39,601 nucleotides of DNA from UBA8687 sp964564655 (lineage in GTDB: Bacteria; Nitrospinota; Nitrospinia; Nitrospinales; VA-1). The DNA is taken from the NCBI GenBank assembly GCA_964564655.1, contig CAZMBO010000008.1, positions 1 to 39,601 on the forward strand. Direction: 5' to 3'. How positions within the stretch are numbered: the stretch's first letter is position 1; each line of letters opens with the position of its first letter. Positions 9,816 to 17,239 of the stretch are shown piece after piece. Below the pieces are notes generated by a model. It worked only from the letters and a program-made list of their open reading frames with translations, was not told where the DNA came from and did not search any database. The translations under genes were made by a program, and so were the position numbers.

Positions 9816-9844
9816 TTTATACTTTATTCTCGACTTCTTGTCAA
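9816..9844 (-). promoter_or_regulatory. Sigma70-type promoter of rpsT
   Basis: On the minus strand the -35 box is TTGACA (9844-9839, perfect). A 17-nt spacer leads to TATAAA (9821-9816, 5 of 6). Transcription would begin near 9809, leaving a leader of about 73 nt before the TTG start. The leader can form a small hairpin: CTCCC and GGGAG arms at 9790-9794 and 9778-9782. Confidence 0.75.
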
Positions 9845-9885
9845 GAAGAAGGCAGCAGAAACGAATTCAGATACCACAAGGAAAA

Positions 9886-9978
9886 ATGAAACCCAACGGA
9901 TTTGGAGACCTTGAAGAAGTAGAGAAAATTCTCAAAGAAGCATCTGAACACTATCAAAAATCGATATTTCAGAAATGA
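9886..9978 (+). CDS. Possible 30-residue small protein
   Basis: An ATG reading frame of 30 codons lies between the rpsT promoter and the methyltransferase gene. The predicted peptide is charged and helix-prone (begins MKPNGFGDLEEVEKIL, ends SIFQK) and has no membrane segment. The frame is also open upstream of this ATG as far as 9814, with a TTG at 9838. The start has only a weak purine stretch (CAAGGAA) a few bases before it. It ends 14 nt before the next gene, which would suit translational coupling. I do not recognise it, and chance is a serious alternative. Confidence 0.25.
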   Translation: MKPNGFGDLEEVEKILKEASEHYQKSIFQK

Positions 9979-9992
9979 TATGATCGCATTCC

Positions 9993-10925
9993 ATGAGTGA
10001 TGAAATACAATCCGCATACCTCGCTCCTGAAGGGTTGCGTGAACCTCTTTTAAAAGAAGTGGGTGGAGTGATTGCCGTTCATGATCAACTTGTTCTTTCA
10101 AGCGAACCGTTCATTAACGCACATTGGGCGCAGAATATATGGAAGAATCCGGTCACTCTGTCCATCGACTCGATCAACGATGCCGCGAAAAAGTTAAAAG
10201 CTATTCAACTAAACTGGTGTCTTTATTCCTTTACACTCCATAGACGGGCGAAACTCATTGAAGAAAAGTTAAATCCCAGCAAACCAAAGCACATGTCGTT
10301 TCCAACCTCACTCCCTTTGCAAGGAATCGGATCGTGGTGTCTACTCGATGAAAATACATTACTTGCTTCCGCCAATTGTTCGAATCCGTTCAGAAACGGA
10401 GAACCTTCCTTTATTGAAGATAAGAATGGCCCTCCGAACCGTGCTTATCTAAAACTTTATGAAGCCCTGACTCTGGCAGAGAAAACTCCAAAAGCAGGAG
10501 AATTCTGCCTCGATTTTGGTGGTAGCCCGGGAGGCTGGGCGTGGGTGATCCATAAATGCGGTGCCGAAGTACTCAGTATCGACCGTTCGCCTCTCGATGA
10601 AAAAATTTCTAAATTAAAAGGTGTATCCTTTAAAAAACGGGATGCATTCTCTTTACTGCCAGAAGAACTTAAGAAGGAGGGGAGGTCTGTCGACTGGTTC
10701 TTTTCGGATGTGATCTGTTACCCAGAAAAACTTTATGACTGGTTATTAGTGTGGATCAATTCGGGAATCTGCAAAAACTTCATTTGCACCATCAAGTTAA
10801 AAAGCGAATCTACACAGGATATCATAAAAAAATTCTCCGCCATTCCAAACAGCAAAGTCGTTCACCTTTTTCACAACAAGAACGAACTTACCTACTTTAA
10901 CCTAGGCCACACTCAGGAAAAATAG
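9993..10925 (+). CDS. RlmM-like SAM-dependent rRNA 2'-O-methyltransferase
   Basis: The 310-residue product has an FtsJ/RrmJ-type methyltransferase domain in its C-terminal half. CLDFGGSPGGWAWVIHKCG is the SAM-binding motif I, followed by VLSIDRSPL (motif II) and WFFSDVICYP, where the Asp is the likely catalytic acid. FICTIKLKSES supplies the lysine late in the fold. The pattern D-(x)-GGSPGGW then SDV then KLK matches E. coli RlmM, which methylates C2498 of 23S rRNA. The N-terminal 170 residues would then be the THUMP-like RNA-binding part. The actual substrate is inferred only from this resemblance. The gene stands alone in the + direction; the ribosome-binding site before ATG is weak. Confidence 0.72.
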   Translation: MSDEIQSAYLAPEGLREPLLKEVGGVIAVHDQLVLSSEPFINAHWAQNIWKNPVTLSIDSINDAAKKLKAIQLNWCLYSFTLHRRAKLIEEKLNPSKPKHMSFPTSLPLQGIGSWCLLDENTLLASANCSNPFRNGEPSFIEDKNGPPNRAYLKLYEALTLAEKTPKAGEFCLDFGGSPGGWAWVIHKCGAEVLSIDRSPLDEKISKLKGVSFKKRDAFSLLPEELKKEGRSVDWFFSDVICYPEKLYDWLLVWINSGICKNFICTIKLKSESTQDIIKKFSAIPNSKVVHLFHNKNELTYFNLGHTQEK

Positions 10926-10967
10926 AACAATGACTCGTTTAGTCAAGGAACCAATTGCTCGCCAGAT

Positions 10968-11636
10968 TTAGTTATTACTATCTCCTAAGGCTAACAGTTT
11001 TATACTCTCTGCAGCTCTAAGAATATCACCTTGGTTCAGTTGCTCTGCAAGGAGCATCGACTCGTTGAGACAAGTCTCCAACTCTTCAAAGTTACCGACA
11101 ATGATATGCAACGCGGTTGAAGCAAATAAAGGTTGTAAAATTTTCATCGGCTTTTCTAATTCCCTGCCCAATCGTATGCGATTGTGTAAATTAACAATAC
11201 CGCGATCAAATGCTCCATATAAAGATTCAAAACGCTCATCCTTCCCCGTATTTTGACTCAACGCATCTTTAATATTTTCTATAGCCAGATCCCATTCACA
11301 TTTCCGCCAGTATGTAATACCCAAAACAGATAAAATCGCTGCCTTTCCGGCTTTGTCGTCAAGTTCTTTAAAAAGTTGTAATGCATGCCCAAACTGGATC
11401 AAGGCTTTATTAAGTTGCCCCTTCTCCCAATAGACAGCCCCCAATGCGGTAAATATTACCGCCTTCAAATTCTTTTCTTCTTTTACATCAAGTGTACTCA
11501 GGCAGGCGATTGCGGAATCATATTTTCTTACCTGCTGGCAACCATTTGCAAAAGCAACGGCTTTTGCCACCGTATCCACCAAATCGTCTTTTGAACGGGC
11601 TGATTCAAAATTTTCTTTCAGTTGTTCTAAATTCAT
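10968..11636 (-). CDS. TPR-repeat protein of unknown function
   Basis: A soluble 222-residue protein without a signal peptide. The central part holds tetratricopeptide repeats: AVIFTALGAVYWEKGQLNKA and AAILSVLGITYWRKCEWDLA show the TPR pattern of small residues at 8 and 20 and aromatic/Gly at 11 and 8. The C-terminal third is helical and less regular. TPR folds mediate protein-protein contacts; no partner is suggested by its neighbours, which are divergent or convergent. AAGGT precedes ATG by a few nucleotides. A real gene by its repeats, but the role is unknown. Confidence 0.75.
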   Translation of the reverse strand: MNLEQLKENFESARSKDDLVDTVAKAVAFANGCQQVRKYDSAIACLSTLDVKEEKNLKAVIFTALGAVYWEKGQLNKALIQFGHALQLFKELDDKAGKAAILSVLGITYWRKCEWDLAIENIKDALSQNTGKDERFESLYGAFDRGIVNLHNRIRLGRELEKPMKILQPLFASTALHIIVGNFEELETCLNESMLLAEQLNQGDILRAAESIKLLALGDSNN

Positions 11637-11746
11637 TTTACCTTAAATTCTAAGAGACCTTTTGCCTGTCCAACCATCTAAAGAACTAAGATGCAAAACA
11701 GAGAAAATCGAATGTAAATTTTTAATGCTCTAAAGGATAACTTGTC

Positions 11747-12037
11747 ATGTTCAAAGAAATAAATCCCCATCTGGTTCAGGAAATGGTTGAAGAAGGTACC
11801 GTCAATGTTGTCGACATTCGTGATTCCGGCTCCTATGCCTCGGGCCACATTCCTAATGCCGTTTCTCTAAACGACCAGAATGTTAAAGAATACATCGAAA
11901 AAACGGATAAGGAAACACCCCTGGTAGTCTGTTGCTACCATGGCAATTCTAGCCGCGGTGCCGCAGAATATTTATCGCAACAAGGATTCAAAGAGGTTTA
12001 CTCCATGACTGGTGGGTTCGATGCATGGCCCGACTAG
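11747..12037 (+). CDS. glpE: Rhodanese, GlpE type (thiosulfate sulfurtransferase)
   Basis: A single-domain rhodanese of 96 residues. These cytoplasmic enzymes move sulfane sulfur from thiosulfate to cyanide or thiol acceptors such as thioredoxin through a persulfide on the active-site cysteine. The active-site loop reads CYHGNSSRGAAEYL, with the catalytic Cys at 63, nearly the same as in E. coli GlpE. The N-terminal VNVVDIRDSGSYASGHIPNA and C-terminal YSMTGGFDAWP segments are the other rhodanese signatures. It is an isolated + gene with a reasonable AAGGA upstream of ATG. Function in vivo is not implied by context. Confidence 0.88.
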   Translation: MFKEINPHLVQEMVEEGTVNVVDIRDSGSYASGHIPNAVSLNDQNVKEYIEKTDKETPLVVCCYHGNSSRGAAEYLSQQGFKEVYSMTGGFDAWPD

Positions 12038-12109
12038 TCAACTATCGCGGATAGGGAATAGGTCTGACCCAAAAGTGCAAACCCAAGCTTCTGAGCATAT
12101 TACTTTGGG

Positions 12110-12988
12110 TTATCTACTATCACCTTCCGAAACAAAGCCCTTATTTTTATAACGACGCAAGGCTTCGGAACAATCGCAGGTTCTTTTTTCTTCTTTTAAA
12201 GTTTTAAATACCGTGCGTATCAGAGAGGGAAACTTCTTAATAACATTGTCTACCTGTTTTTTTTCCTCTTCTGTTTGCATGCCTTCAAACAATTTCCCCT
12301 TTTCAAATTTTCTAGGTTTGACTCCTTCGGCGTAGTTGGTGAGGTAACAAAACGGGCTATAACAAATCTCTTTTTCGCGCGCAAGAAATGCTTCCGGTGC
12401 CAAGGTCATGCCGACAAGATCGGCACCGAGGATACGTAACTTTCTTATTTCTGCTGGGGTTTCTAGTCGGGGACCTTCAGTACAGGCATACACCGCCTGA
12501 TTGTGGTGTTGCAAGTCAGTTTCGTGCAACACGTCGTGTAAGGCATGTGCGATTTGTGGGCAGAAAGGTCGACTTTGCCGGATGAATCCAATTCCCGTAT
12601 TATCAAAAAAAGTCGTTGGACGATTTTTAGTCTCATCAATTATATCGTGCGGCACCACAAAATCGCCAGGCTCGAAAGCCGTATTGATGATACCAGGGCC
12701 CGACCAGGCAATAATTCTTTGCACACCACATTCTTTTAAGGCGTAGATATTAGCGCGATAATTTACAAAAGGAGCGGTAATGGAATAATCCGTTTCACCG
12801 TGCCGGGAAAGAAAAAGAAACTCATGTCCATCAAAACTAAAATGATGAATCGGTGCGCTTTCTCCATATGGAGTGTCAAGGCTTTGGCATTTTTTTTCTT
12901 TGCCTAATGATTGTTTGGTAAGAAGATGATAAGCACCGCTACCACCGATCACTGCAATCCGCACAGAGTCTTTTTCGAATTCGTCCAT
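12110..12988 (-). CDS. MTA/purine nucleoside phosphorylase family (MtnP-like)
   Basis: A trimeric-type purine phosphorylase of 292 residues. The N-terminus IAVIGGSGAYHLL, then LSRHGETDYSITAPFVNYRANIYALKECG, and later EGPRLETPAEIRKLRILGADLVGM are shared by 5'-methylthioadenosine phosphorylases and relatives. Such enzymes cleave MTA or other purine nucleosides with phosphate, salvaging methionine and purine. The base-contacting loop reads LTNYAEG. In MTAP this segment usually carries two Asp residues (TDYD), while Asn at the first position is typical of 6-oxopurine enzymes. So methylthioinosine, inosine or guanosine are possible substrates. It starts 6 bp after the gamma-carbonic anhydrase gene, so the two are probably one operon. 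The family is secure; substrate and symbol are left open. Confidence 0.82.
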   Translation of the reverse strand: MDEFEKDSVRIAVIGGSGAYHLLTKQSLGKEKKCQSLDTPYGESAPIHHFSFDGHEFLFLSRHGETDYSITAPFVNYRANIYALKECGVQRIIAWSGPGIINTAFEPGDFVVPHDIIDETKNRPTTFFDNTGIGFIRQSRPFCPQIAHALHDVLHETDLQHHNQAVYACTEGPRLETPAEIRKLRILGADLVGMTLAPEAFLAREKEICYSPFCYLTNYAEGVKPRKFEKGKLFEGMQTEEEKKQVDNVIKKFPSLIRTVFKTLKEEKRTCDCSEALRRYKNKGFVSEGDSR

Positions 12989-12994
12989 TCTTAC

Positions 12995-13501
12995 CTAATC
13001 CAGATACGTTTCAATATCGCCAACATAATTTGCTGCCGACTCACGAATGCCACGTATCTCTTCTTCTGTCAATTCACGCTTTACTTTTGCAGGAGATCCA
13101 AGAACCAGACTTTTGGGAGGAATCTTTGTGTTTGGCGTAACCAAAGCACCGGCTCCAACAATCGACTGTTCGCCTATTACGGAACCGTCCATCACTGTAG
13201 CACCCATACCGATGAGACATTGGGAACCGATAGTACAGGCATGCAAGGTAACGTTATGACCTATTGTCACCTCATCGCCGATCTCCAATGGCAAGGTTTT
13301 ACGTGCCACATGCAAAACACAACCATCTTGGATATTAGTTCTTTTGCCAACTCGAATAAAATTGACGTCCCCGCGAATGACAGCATTGAACCAAACGCTG
13401 CTTTCTTCACCAATTTTCACATCGCCAATGATTTGTGCGCTATCAACCACGAGGGCTGAGGCATCGATTTCTGGTTTTGTACCTTTAAAAGGATGGATCA
13501 T
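12995..13501 (-). CDS. Gamma-class carbonic anhydrase-like hexapeptide protein
   Basis: A 168-residue left-handed beta-helix protein of the YrdA/CaiE/gamma-CA group. Hexapeptide repeats run through most of it, for example VTIGHNVTLHACTIGSQCLI. Three histidines, His64 (CVLHV), His82 and His87 (GHNVTLH), occupy the metal-ligand positions of gamma-carbonic anhydrases. Arg43 and Asp45 in AVIRGDVN also match conserved sites. It may hydrate CO2 or bind an acyl-CoA-like ligand, as many relatives lack measured activity. It lies between plsC (84 bp upstream) and the phosphorylase gene (6 bp downstream), all on the minus strand. Confidence 0.85.
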   Translation of the reverse strand: MIHPFKGTKPEIDASALVVDSAQIIGDVKIGEESSVWFNAVIRGDVNFIRVGKRTNIQDGCVLHVARKTLPLEIGDEVTIGHNVTLHACTIGSQCLIGMGATVMDGSVIGEQSIVGAGALVTPNTKIPPKSLVLGSPAKVKRELTEEEIRGIRESAANYVGDIETYLD

Positions 13502-13585
13502 TTTTACGCCTTTAAAAATTTAAGTTATCAGTAATTTCATCATGGTCTGCCAATTATTAATTAAAGTCGACGACAATTATCATCG

Positions 13586-14329
13586 TCAAATATTACCAAG
13601 GTAACGCTTTCGAACCCTCAAATGACTGGTCTTTGCCAATTGATACCTGTCAGATCCTGGTGCTATTTCTGGCAAAACATATATTGTTGCCTGCAGGCGC
13701 GGATTTTTCAGTAACGTTACCATATGTTTGAAAAAAGAGTCTCCATAATACGCGATTGTTGGTCGTTTGCCATCATGATATTGAAGAGCCACCGGAACCA
13801 CAGGCCGATTCGCTCGTACCACAGATTCAAACACGGCAGACTTGAAGGGGGCAACATCTGTTCCGTTTGTTGCTTGCGCTTCGGGGAATAGTATCACCGA
13901 GCAATCGGAATTCAATCGTGCTTCTATTTTTTCAATAATAGACCTGACCTGCCGCTTTTGTTTTCTATAAGCAAAAATGGTCAACCCAAGCCATGCCAAT
14001 AGATTAAAAAAAGGCCAATTGGAAATTTCTGCTTTTGAAACAAAAAATGCTTCAAAACAAGCACCCAGGATAAAAATATCTGGTGAGCCCACATGGTTTG
14101 CAACAATCAAAGACCCGGGTTTTGGCAGTTCATCTCCCACAACATTAAATTGAAAGTTCAAGACCCAACAAGTTGTTTTGGCCCACCAACAGGTAAAAAA
14201 TAAAATCCATTTATTCCGTTTCAACTTCGAAGCAAAAAATAAAATATGGACCATTAATCCTATTAAAAAGAAAATGGCGAAGACACCCATATAAATGAGT
14301 AACCGTATTATCGCCAAAAGATAGCCCAT
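13586..14329 (-). CDS. plsC: 1-acyl-glycerol-3-phosphate acyltransferase (PlsC family)
   Basis: A membrane acyltransferase of 247 residues that would convert lysophosphatidate to phosphatidate. The N-terminal helix (about 4-33) anchors it. Motif I is NHVGSPD, with His79 and Asp84 forming the HX4D catalytic dyad. Motif III appears as FPEAQATNGTDVAPFK, with Ala in place of the common Gly, and motif IV is RPVVPVALQY. ATG at 14329 has AGG seven bases upstream, a weak but plausible ribosome site. The reading frame stays open upstream of this ATG into the 55-bp repeat at the first gap. A longer N-terminus therefore cannot be excluded, although no better start is visible. Confidence 0.85.
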   Translation of the reverse strand: MGYLLAIIRLLIYMGVFAIFFLIGLMVHILFFASKLKRNKWILFFTCWWAKTTCWVLNFQFNVVGDELPKPGSLIVANHVGSPDIFILGACFEAFFVSKAEISNWPFFNLLAWLGLTIFAYRKQKRQVRSIIEKIEARLNSDCSVILFPEAQATNGTDVAPFKSAVFESVVRANRPVVPVALQYHDGKRPTIAYYGDSFFKHMVTLLKNPRLQATIYVLPEIAPGSDRYQLAKTSHLRVRKRYLGNI

Positions 14330-14387
14330 AAATTTACCTAAAAAAATTCTGTCTTATTTTTTTAAGACATTCTGAAAGGTGACTGGC

Positions 14388-14442
14388 AAGCATGGAATAA
14401 CCTCGAGCGAGGTTGCTCGCGCCCATTAGCAAGAATAGGATG
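14388..14442. repeat. 55-bp direct repeat, left copy, flanking assembly gap
   Basis: This stretch is repeated base for base at 14543-14597, immediately on the other side of the 100-N gap. It contains an internal inverted repeat, AACCTCG and CGAGGTT. An exact 55-base duplication ending at a gap suggests two contigs that share a k-mer-sized end rather than a biological repeat. Confidence 0.9.
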
Positions 14443-14542
14443 NNNNNNNNNNNNNNNNNNNNNNNNNNNNNNNNNNNNNNNNNNNNNNNNNNNNNNNNNN
14501 NNNNNNNNNNNNNNNNNNNNNNNNNNNNNNNNNNNNNNNNNN
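14443..14542. other. Assembly gap (100 N)
   Basis: One hundred undetermined bases, a placeholder length. Both flanks carry the same 55 bp, so the true missing sequence may be none at all. Reading frames that cross the N run here are not real as drawn. Confidence 0.99.
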
Positions 14543-14597
14543 AAGCATGGAATAACCTCGAGCGAGGTTGCTCGCGCCCATTAGCAAGAATAGGATG
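14543..14597. repeat. 55-bp direct repeat, right copy, flanking assembly gap
   Basis: Identical to 14388-14442 over its full length; the flanking bases beyond it differ on the two sides. See the left copy for interpretation. Confidence 0.9.
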
Positions 14598-14659
14598 GGG
14601 GGATCAGGAAAAGGTTCTTCTTTCATCAAACGCGAACTAAAGAAAACGGTCCGGAACAC
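14543..14659 (-). other. Open frame fragment upstream of plsC, cut by the gap
   Basis: A 39-codon open frame starting at GTG 14659 (ATG alternative at 14626) runs to the gap edge. It includes the hydrophobic stretch ILFLLMGASNLARGY. When the two 55-bp copies are overlaid, this frame continues through ASHLSECLKK and enters plsC in frame with no stop. It could be an N-terminal extension of PlsC, the start of a gene lost in the gap, or non-coding sequence. GASNLARG faintly recalls the N-terminus of some SGNH-hydrolase-like proteins, but that is memory only. No ribosome site is evident. Confidence 0.25.
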
Positions 14660-14665
14660 CCAAAA

Positions 14666-14830
14666 TTATGGCAAAGCTTTCCAGTTTTTGTGCAGCTCAG
14701 ACGTTTTTAAAATGTTTGCGATTTTTTGATGCTCCTTGCTTTGCATCTTATTGGAACGGTTGCAAAACCTTTTATATGAAATAGCAATAATCGGGGCGGC
14801 TTCCCCCTGATAGGTTAAATGGAAAAACAC
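14666..14830 (-). CDS. Possible small ORF downstream of ftsK (54 aa)
   Basis: The 543-base stretch between ftsK and plsC holds the gap, its repeats and this open frame. From GTG at 14830 it would give 54 residues beginning MFFHLTYQGEAAP and ending NWKALP. The frame has been open since shortly after the ftsK stop. It has no ribosome site and no recognised family; an overlapping + strand frame of 38 codons also exists. Chance or a decayed gene remnant is as likely as a real small protein. Confidence 0.18.
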   Translation of the reverse strand: MFFHLTYQGEAAPIIAISYKRFCNRSNKMQSKEHQKIANILKTSELHKNWKALP

Positions 14831-14872
14831 TAAGAAGGTTATACCGTCAGCCCAACTATCCCAATACTAAGC

Positions 14873-17239
14873 CTATTCAATTTCGATTGGGCTGACGTAA
14901 ACTTCGCGTGGCTTGACCCCGTCTGATGGACCTACTATCCCCTCTCGCTCCATAGTTTCTATAATTCGCGCTGCCCTATTATATCCTATCCTTAATCGTC
15001 GCTGGATATAAGAAATGGATGCTTGCCTGTCTTTAGCAACAATGGCTAATGCCTCGTCATATTTTTCATCCATTTCCTGTTCTTCCTCTTCATCCTTTGC
15101 TTCAATTTCGGCGGCCATAAAAATATCTTCTTCATAAACTGGTTGCGCCTGTTTCTTAATGAAACCTACTATCCTTTCAATCTCTTCATCGCTAACCATT
15201 ACTCCATGGAGCCTAAGCAAATTGGATGATCCTGGTGGAAGAAATAGCATATCACCACGGCCTAGCAGCTTGTCGGCACCCATTGCATCAAGGATGGTTC
15301 TGGAATCCACACGGGAAGTCACCTTGTAAGACATTCGCGTTGGGAAATTAGTTTTAATAATTCCAGTCAACACATCTACGGAGGGACGTTGTGTTGCAAC
15401 AATCAAATGAATGCCTGCCGCACGCGCCATTTGCGCTAGTCGCGTTAGGCAATCTTCAACACCCTTGGATGCTACCATCATCAAGTCCGCTAGTTCGTCA
15501 ATGAGCACAACCACATACGGAAGTTTTGCAGGAGGCTCCGGAATCAAATTTTCTTCTTCCTCGTTCTTATTGTCTTCATCAACAGGTTTCACACCTTTGT
15601 TAGCCTTTTCACGGTTTTTTAATTCTGCTTCATATTCTTTTTGCAGCTTTTCAGCAAGGTCATTAAAACCATTTATGTTTCTCACTCCACGCTCGGCCAT
15701 TAACTTATAACGCGATTCCATTTCAGTTACAGCCCACTTCAAAGCTGCGGCAGCTTTTTTAGGGTTGGTAACCACCGGAGCAATAAGATGCGGGATACCA
15801 TCGTAAACAGAAAACTCCAACATCTTGGGATCAATCATAATCATCTTAACTTCATCTGGAGTGGCGTTGAGTAGGATGCTACATATCATTGAATTAAGAC
15901 CAACACTTTTCCCGGATCCGGTAGAACCAGCTATCAGTAAATGCGGTGTTTTCGCAAGGTCTTGCACCGCAGGCTCCCCGATAATGTCTTTACCGATTGC
16001 CAGATTCAGTTTTGAATCAGCTTCTTGAAAAGCATCCGATTCCATGACATCTTTAAAGTAAATGGTCTCGCGACGAAGGTTCGGAATCTCAATGCCCACT
16101 ACCGCTTTTCCGGGTACAGGAGCGAGAATGCGCAATCCAACACACCGCATTGCCAAAGCAAGATCATCAGCAAGCGAAACAATGCGACTTACTTTGACAC
16201 CAGGTGCAGGCTCGTATTCAAATAGGGTGATAACTGGACCCGGTAAAACCTGAACGACCCGCCCTTCAATGCCAAAGTCCGACAACTTTTTTTCCAGGAT
16301 TGCGCTGCTTGCTAATATTTCATTACGCGACCTTTCAGCATCCGTACCTATCCCAGGGGGGACGTCATTTAACAAAGATAAAGGTGGGATCTCGTATTTA
16401 TCAGACGCACCCATAAAAGGAAAATGATCCTGAACCACAAATTCCGGCTTTTCTTCCTTTTTCTTTTTATTAGATTTGTCCTGGCGTTCAATCACCACAG
16501 GTTCAGGGCGGGTGCGGGTAACAATCACCGGATCCCTAGCGACTTTTTTAGTTTGCGTGGATTCAGTACGTTCTACCTGATTTTTTTCAAACATTACTTT
16601 AATTCCCTGAAAAGCCTTTCCCATCCCCTGCAATATTTTTATTGCCAAGTCTTTGGTTTTATTTATGCCCAACCATAGCCCACCACCAATCATTGAAAAA
16701 ATTTTTCCCAAGGTTTCTACCAGAACATTGACCTCAAGACGAGTCATTATCATAAAAGAAATAAATAATAATGTGATTAGAATCAATACCGCTCCCGAGG
16801 GATTCAACCAGGTGATCAGAAATCCACCAAGCCCATCACCAATCAAACCTCCAACCTGCACAGCTTTTCCGAAAAACGGATCGACCGTAAACTGTATCGC
16901 CAGTAAAGAGCAAAGGCCGATGAGAAATAACACTCCGGAACCTATAATTAACGACCAGTTTTCCACCTGCCTACCACGAATTAATGCCCAGCCTAAAACT
17001 GCAGTGATAACGGGTAAGAAGAATGAACCACTGCCGAAAATATGTGCCAGCGCATCCGCAAGGTAGGCGCCCACCATGCCTCCGGAATTGGTCACGTTCA
17101 TTCCCGTAACACTTTTATTGAAGGAGGGGTCGGTGGGTGAAAATGAATTTAGCGCCATAAAACCAAATACTGTAAAGGCCAGAGCAACCACACCAAAAAA
17201 ATCTCGAATCAATACATGTACTGTTTTCTTTTCACTCAT
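14873..17239 (-). CDS. ftsK: DNA translocase FtsK/SpoIIIE
   Basis: FtsK pumps chromosomal DNA at the septum and coordinates dimer resolution with division. The 788-residue protein has four or five N-terminal membrane helices (about 15-170), a charged linker, then the motor. Walker A is GSTGSGKS with Lys444, and Walker B is YVVVLIDELADLMM. The FtsK signature RMSYKVTSRVDSRTILD follows. The C-terminal gamma winged helix (about 720-788) includes SISYIQRRLRIGYNRAARI, which reads KOPS-type polar sequences. It begins inside the last 8 bp of nadB, so the two genes are probably translationally coupled. No clear terminator follows. Confidence 0.96.
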   Translation of the reverse strand: MSEKKTVHVLIRDFFGVVALAFTVFGFMALNSFSPTDPSFNKSVTGMNVTNSGGMVGAYLADALAHIFGSGSFFLPVITAVLGWALIRGRQVENWSLIIGSGVLFLIGLCSLLAIQFTVDPFFGKAVQVGGLIGDGLGGFLITWLNPSGAVLILITLLFISFMIMTRLEVNVLVETLGKIFSMIGGGLWLGINKTKDLAIKILQGMGKAFQGIKVMFEKNQVERTESTQTKKVARDPVIVTRTRPEPVVIERQDKSNKKKKEEKPEFVVQDHFPFMGASDKYEIPPLSLLNDVPPGIGTDAERSRNEILASSAILEKKLSDFGIEGRVVQVLPGPVITLFEYEPAPGVKVSRIVSLADDLALAMRCVGLRILAPVPGKAVVGIEIPNLRRETIYFKDVMESDAFQEADSKLNLAIGKDIIGEPAVQDLAKTPHLLIAGSTGSGKSVGLNSMICSILLNATPDEVKMIMIDPKMLEFSVYDGIPHLIAPVVTNPKKAAAALKWAVTEMESRYKLMAERGVRNINGFNDLAEKLQKEYEAELKNREKANKGVKPVDEDNKNEEEENLIPEPPAKLPYVVVLIDELADLMMVASKGVEDCLTRLAQMARAAGIHLIVATQRPSVDVLTGIIKTNFPTRMSYKVTSRVDSRTILDAMGADKLLGRGDMLFLPPGSSNLLRLHGVMVSDEEIERIVGFIKKQAQPVYEEDIFMAAEIEAKDEEEEQEMDEKYDEALAIVAKDRQASISYIQRRLRIGYNRAARIIETMEREGIVGPSDGVKPREVYVSPIEIE

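Noticed and set aside
12041..12109. Weak hairpin (AACCCAAAG / CTTGGGTT) after the phosphorylase gene
   Set aside because: Imperfect stem, long loop and a T tract only 5 nt beyond it; not convincing as a terminator.
14388..14442. Reading the repeat at the gap as a REP or mobile-element end
   Set aside because: The copies are exact, 55 bp long and abut the N run, which is better explained by assembly overlap; the internal palindrome alone is not enough.
14699..14817. Cysteine-rich + strand frame (38 codons) opposite the small minus-strand ORF
   Set aside because: No ribosome site and no recognisable family; probably the shadow of the other strand or non-coding.
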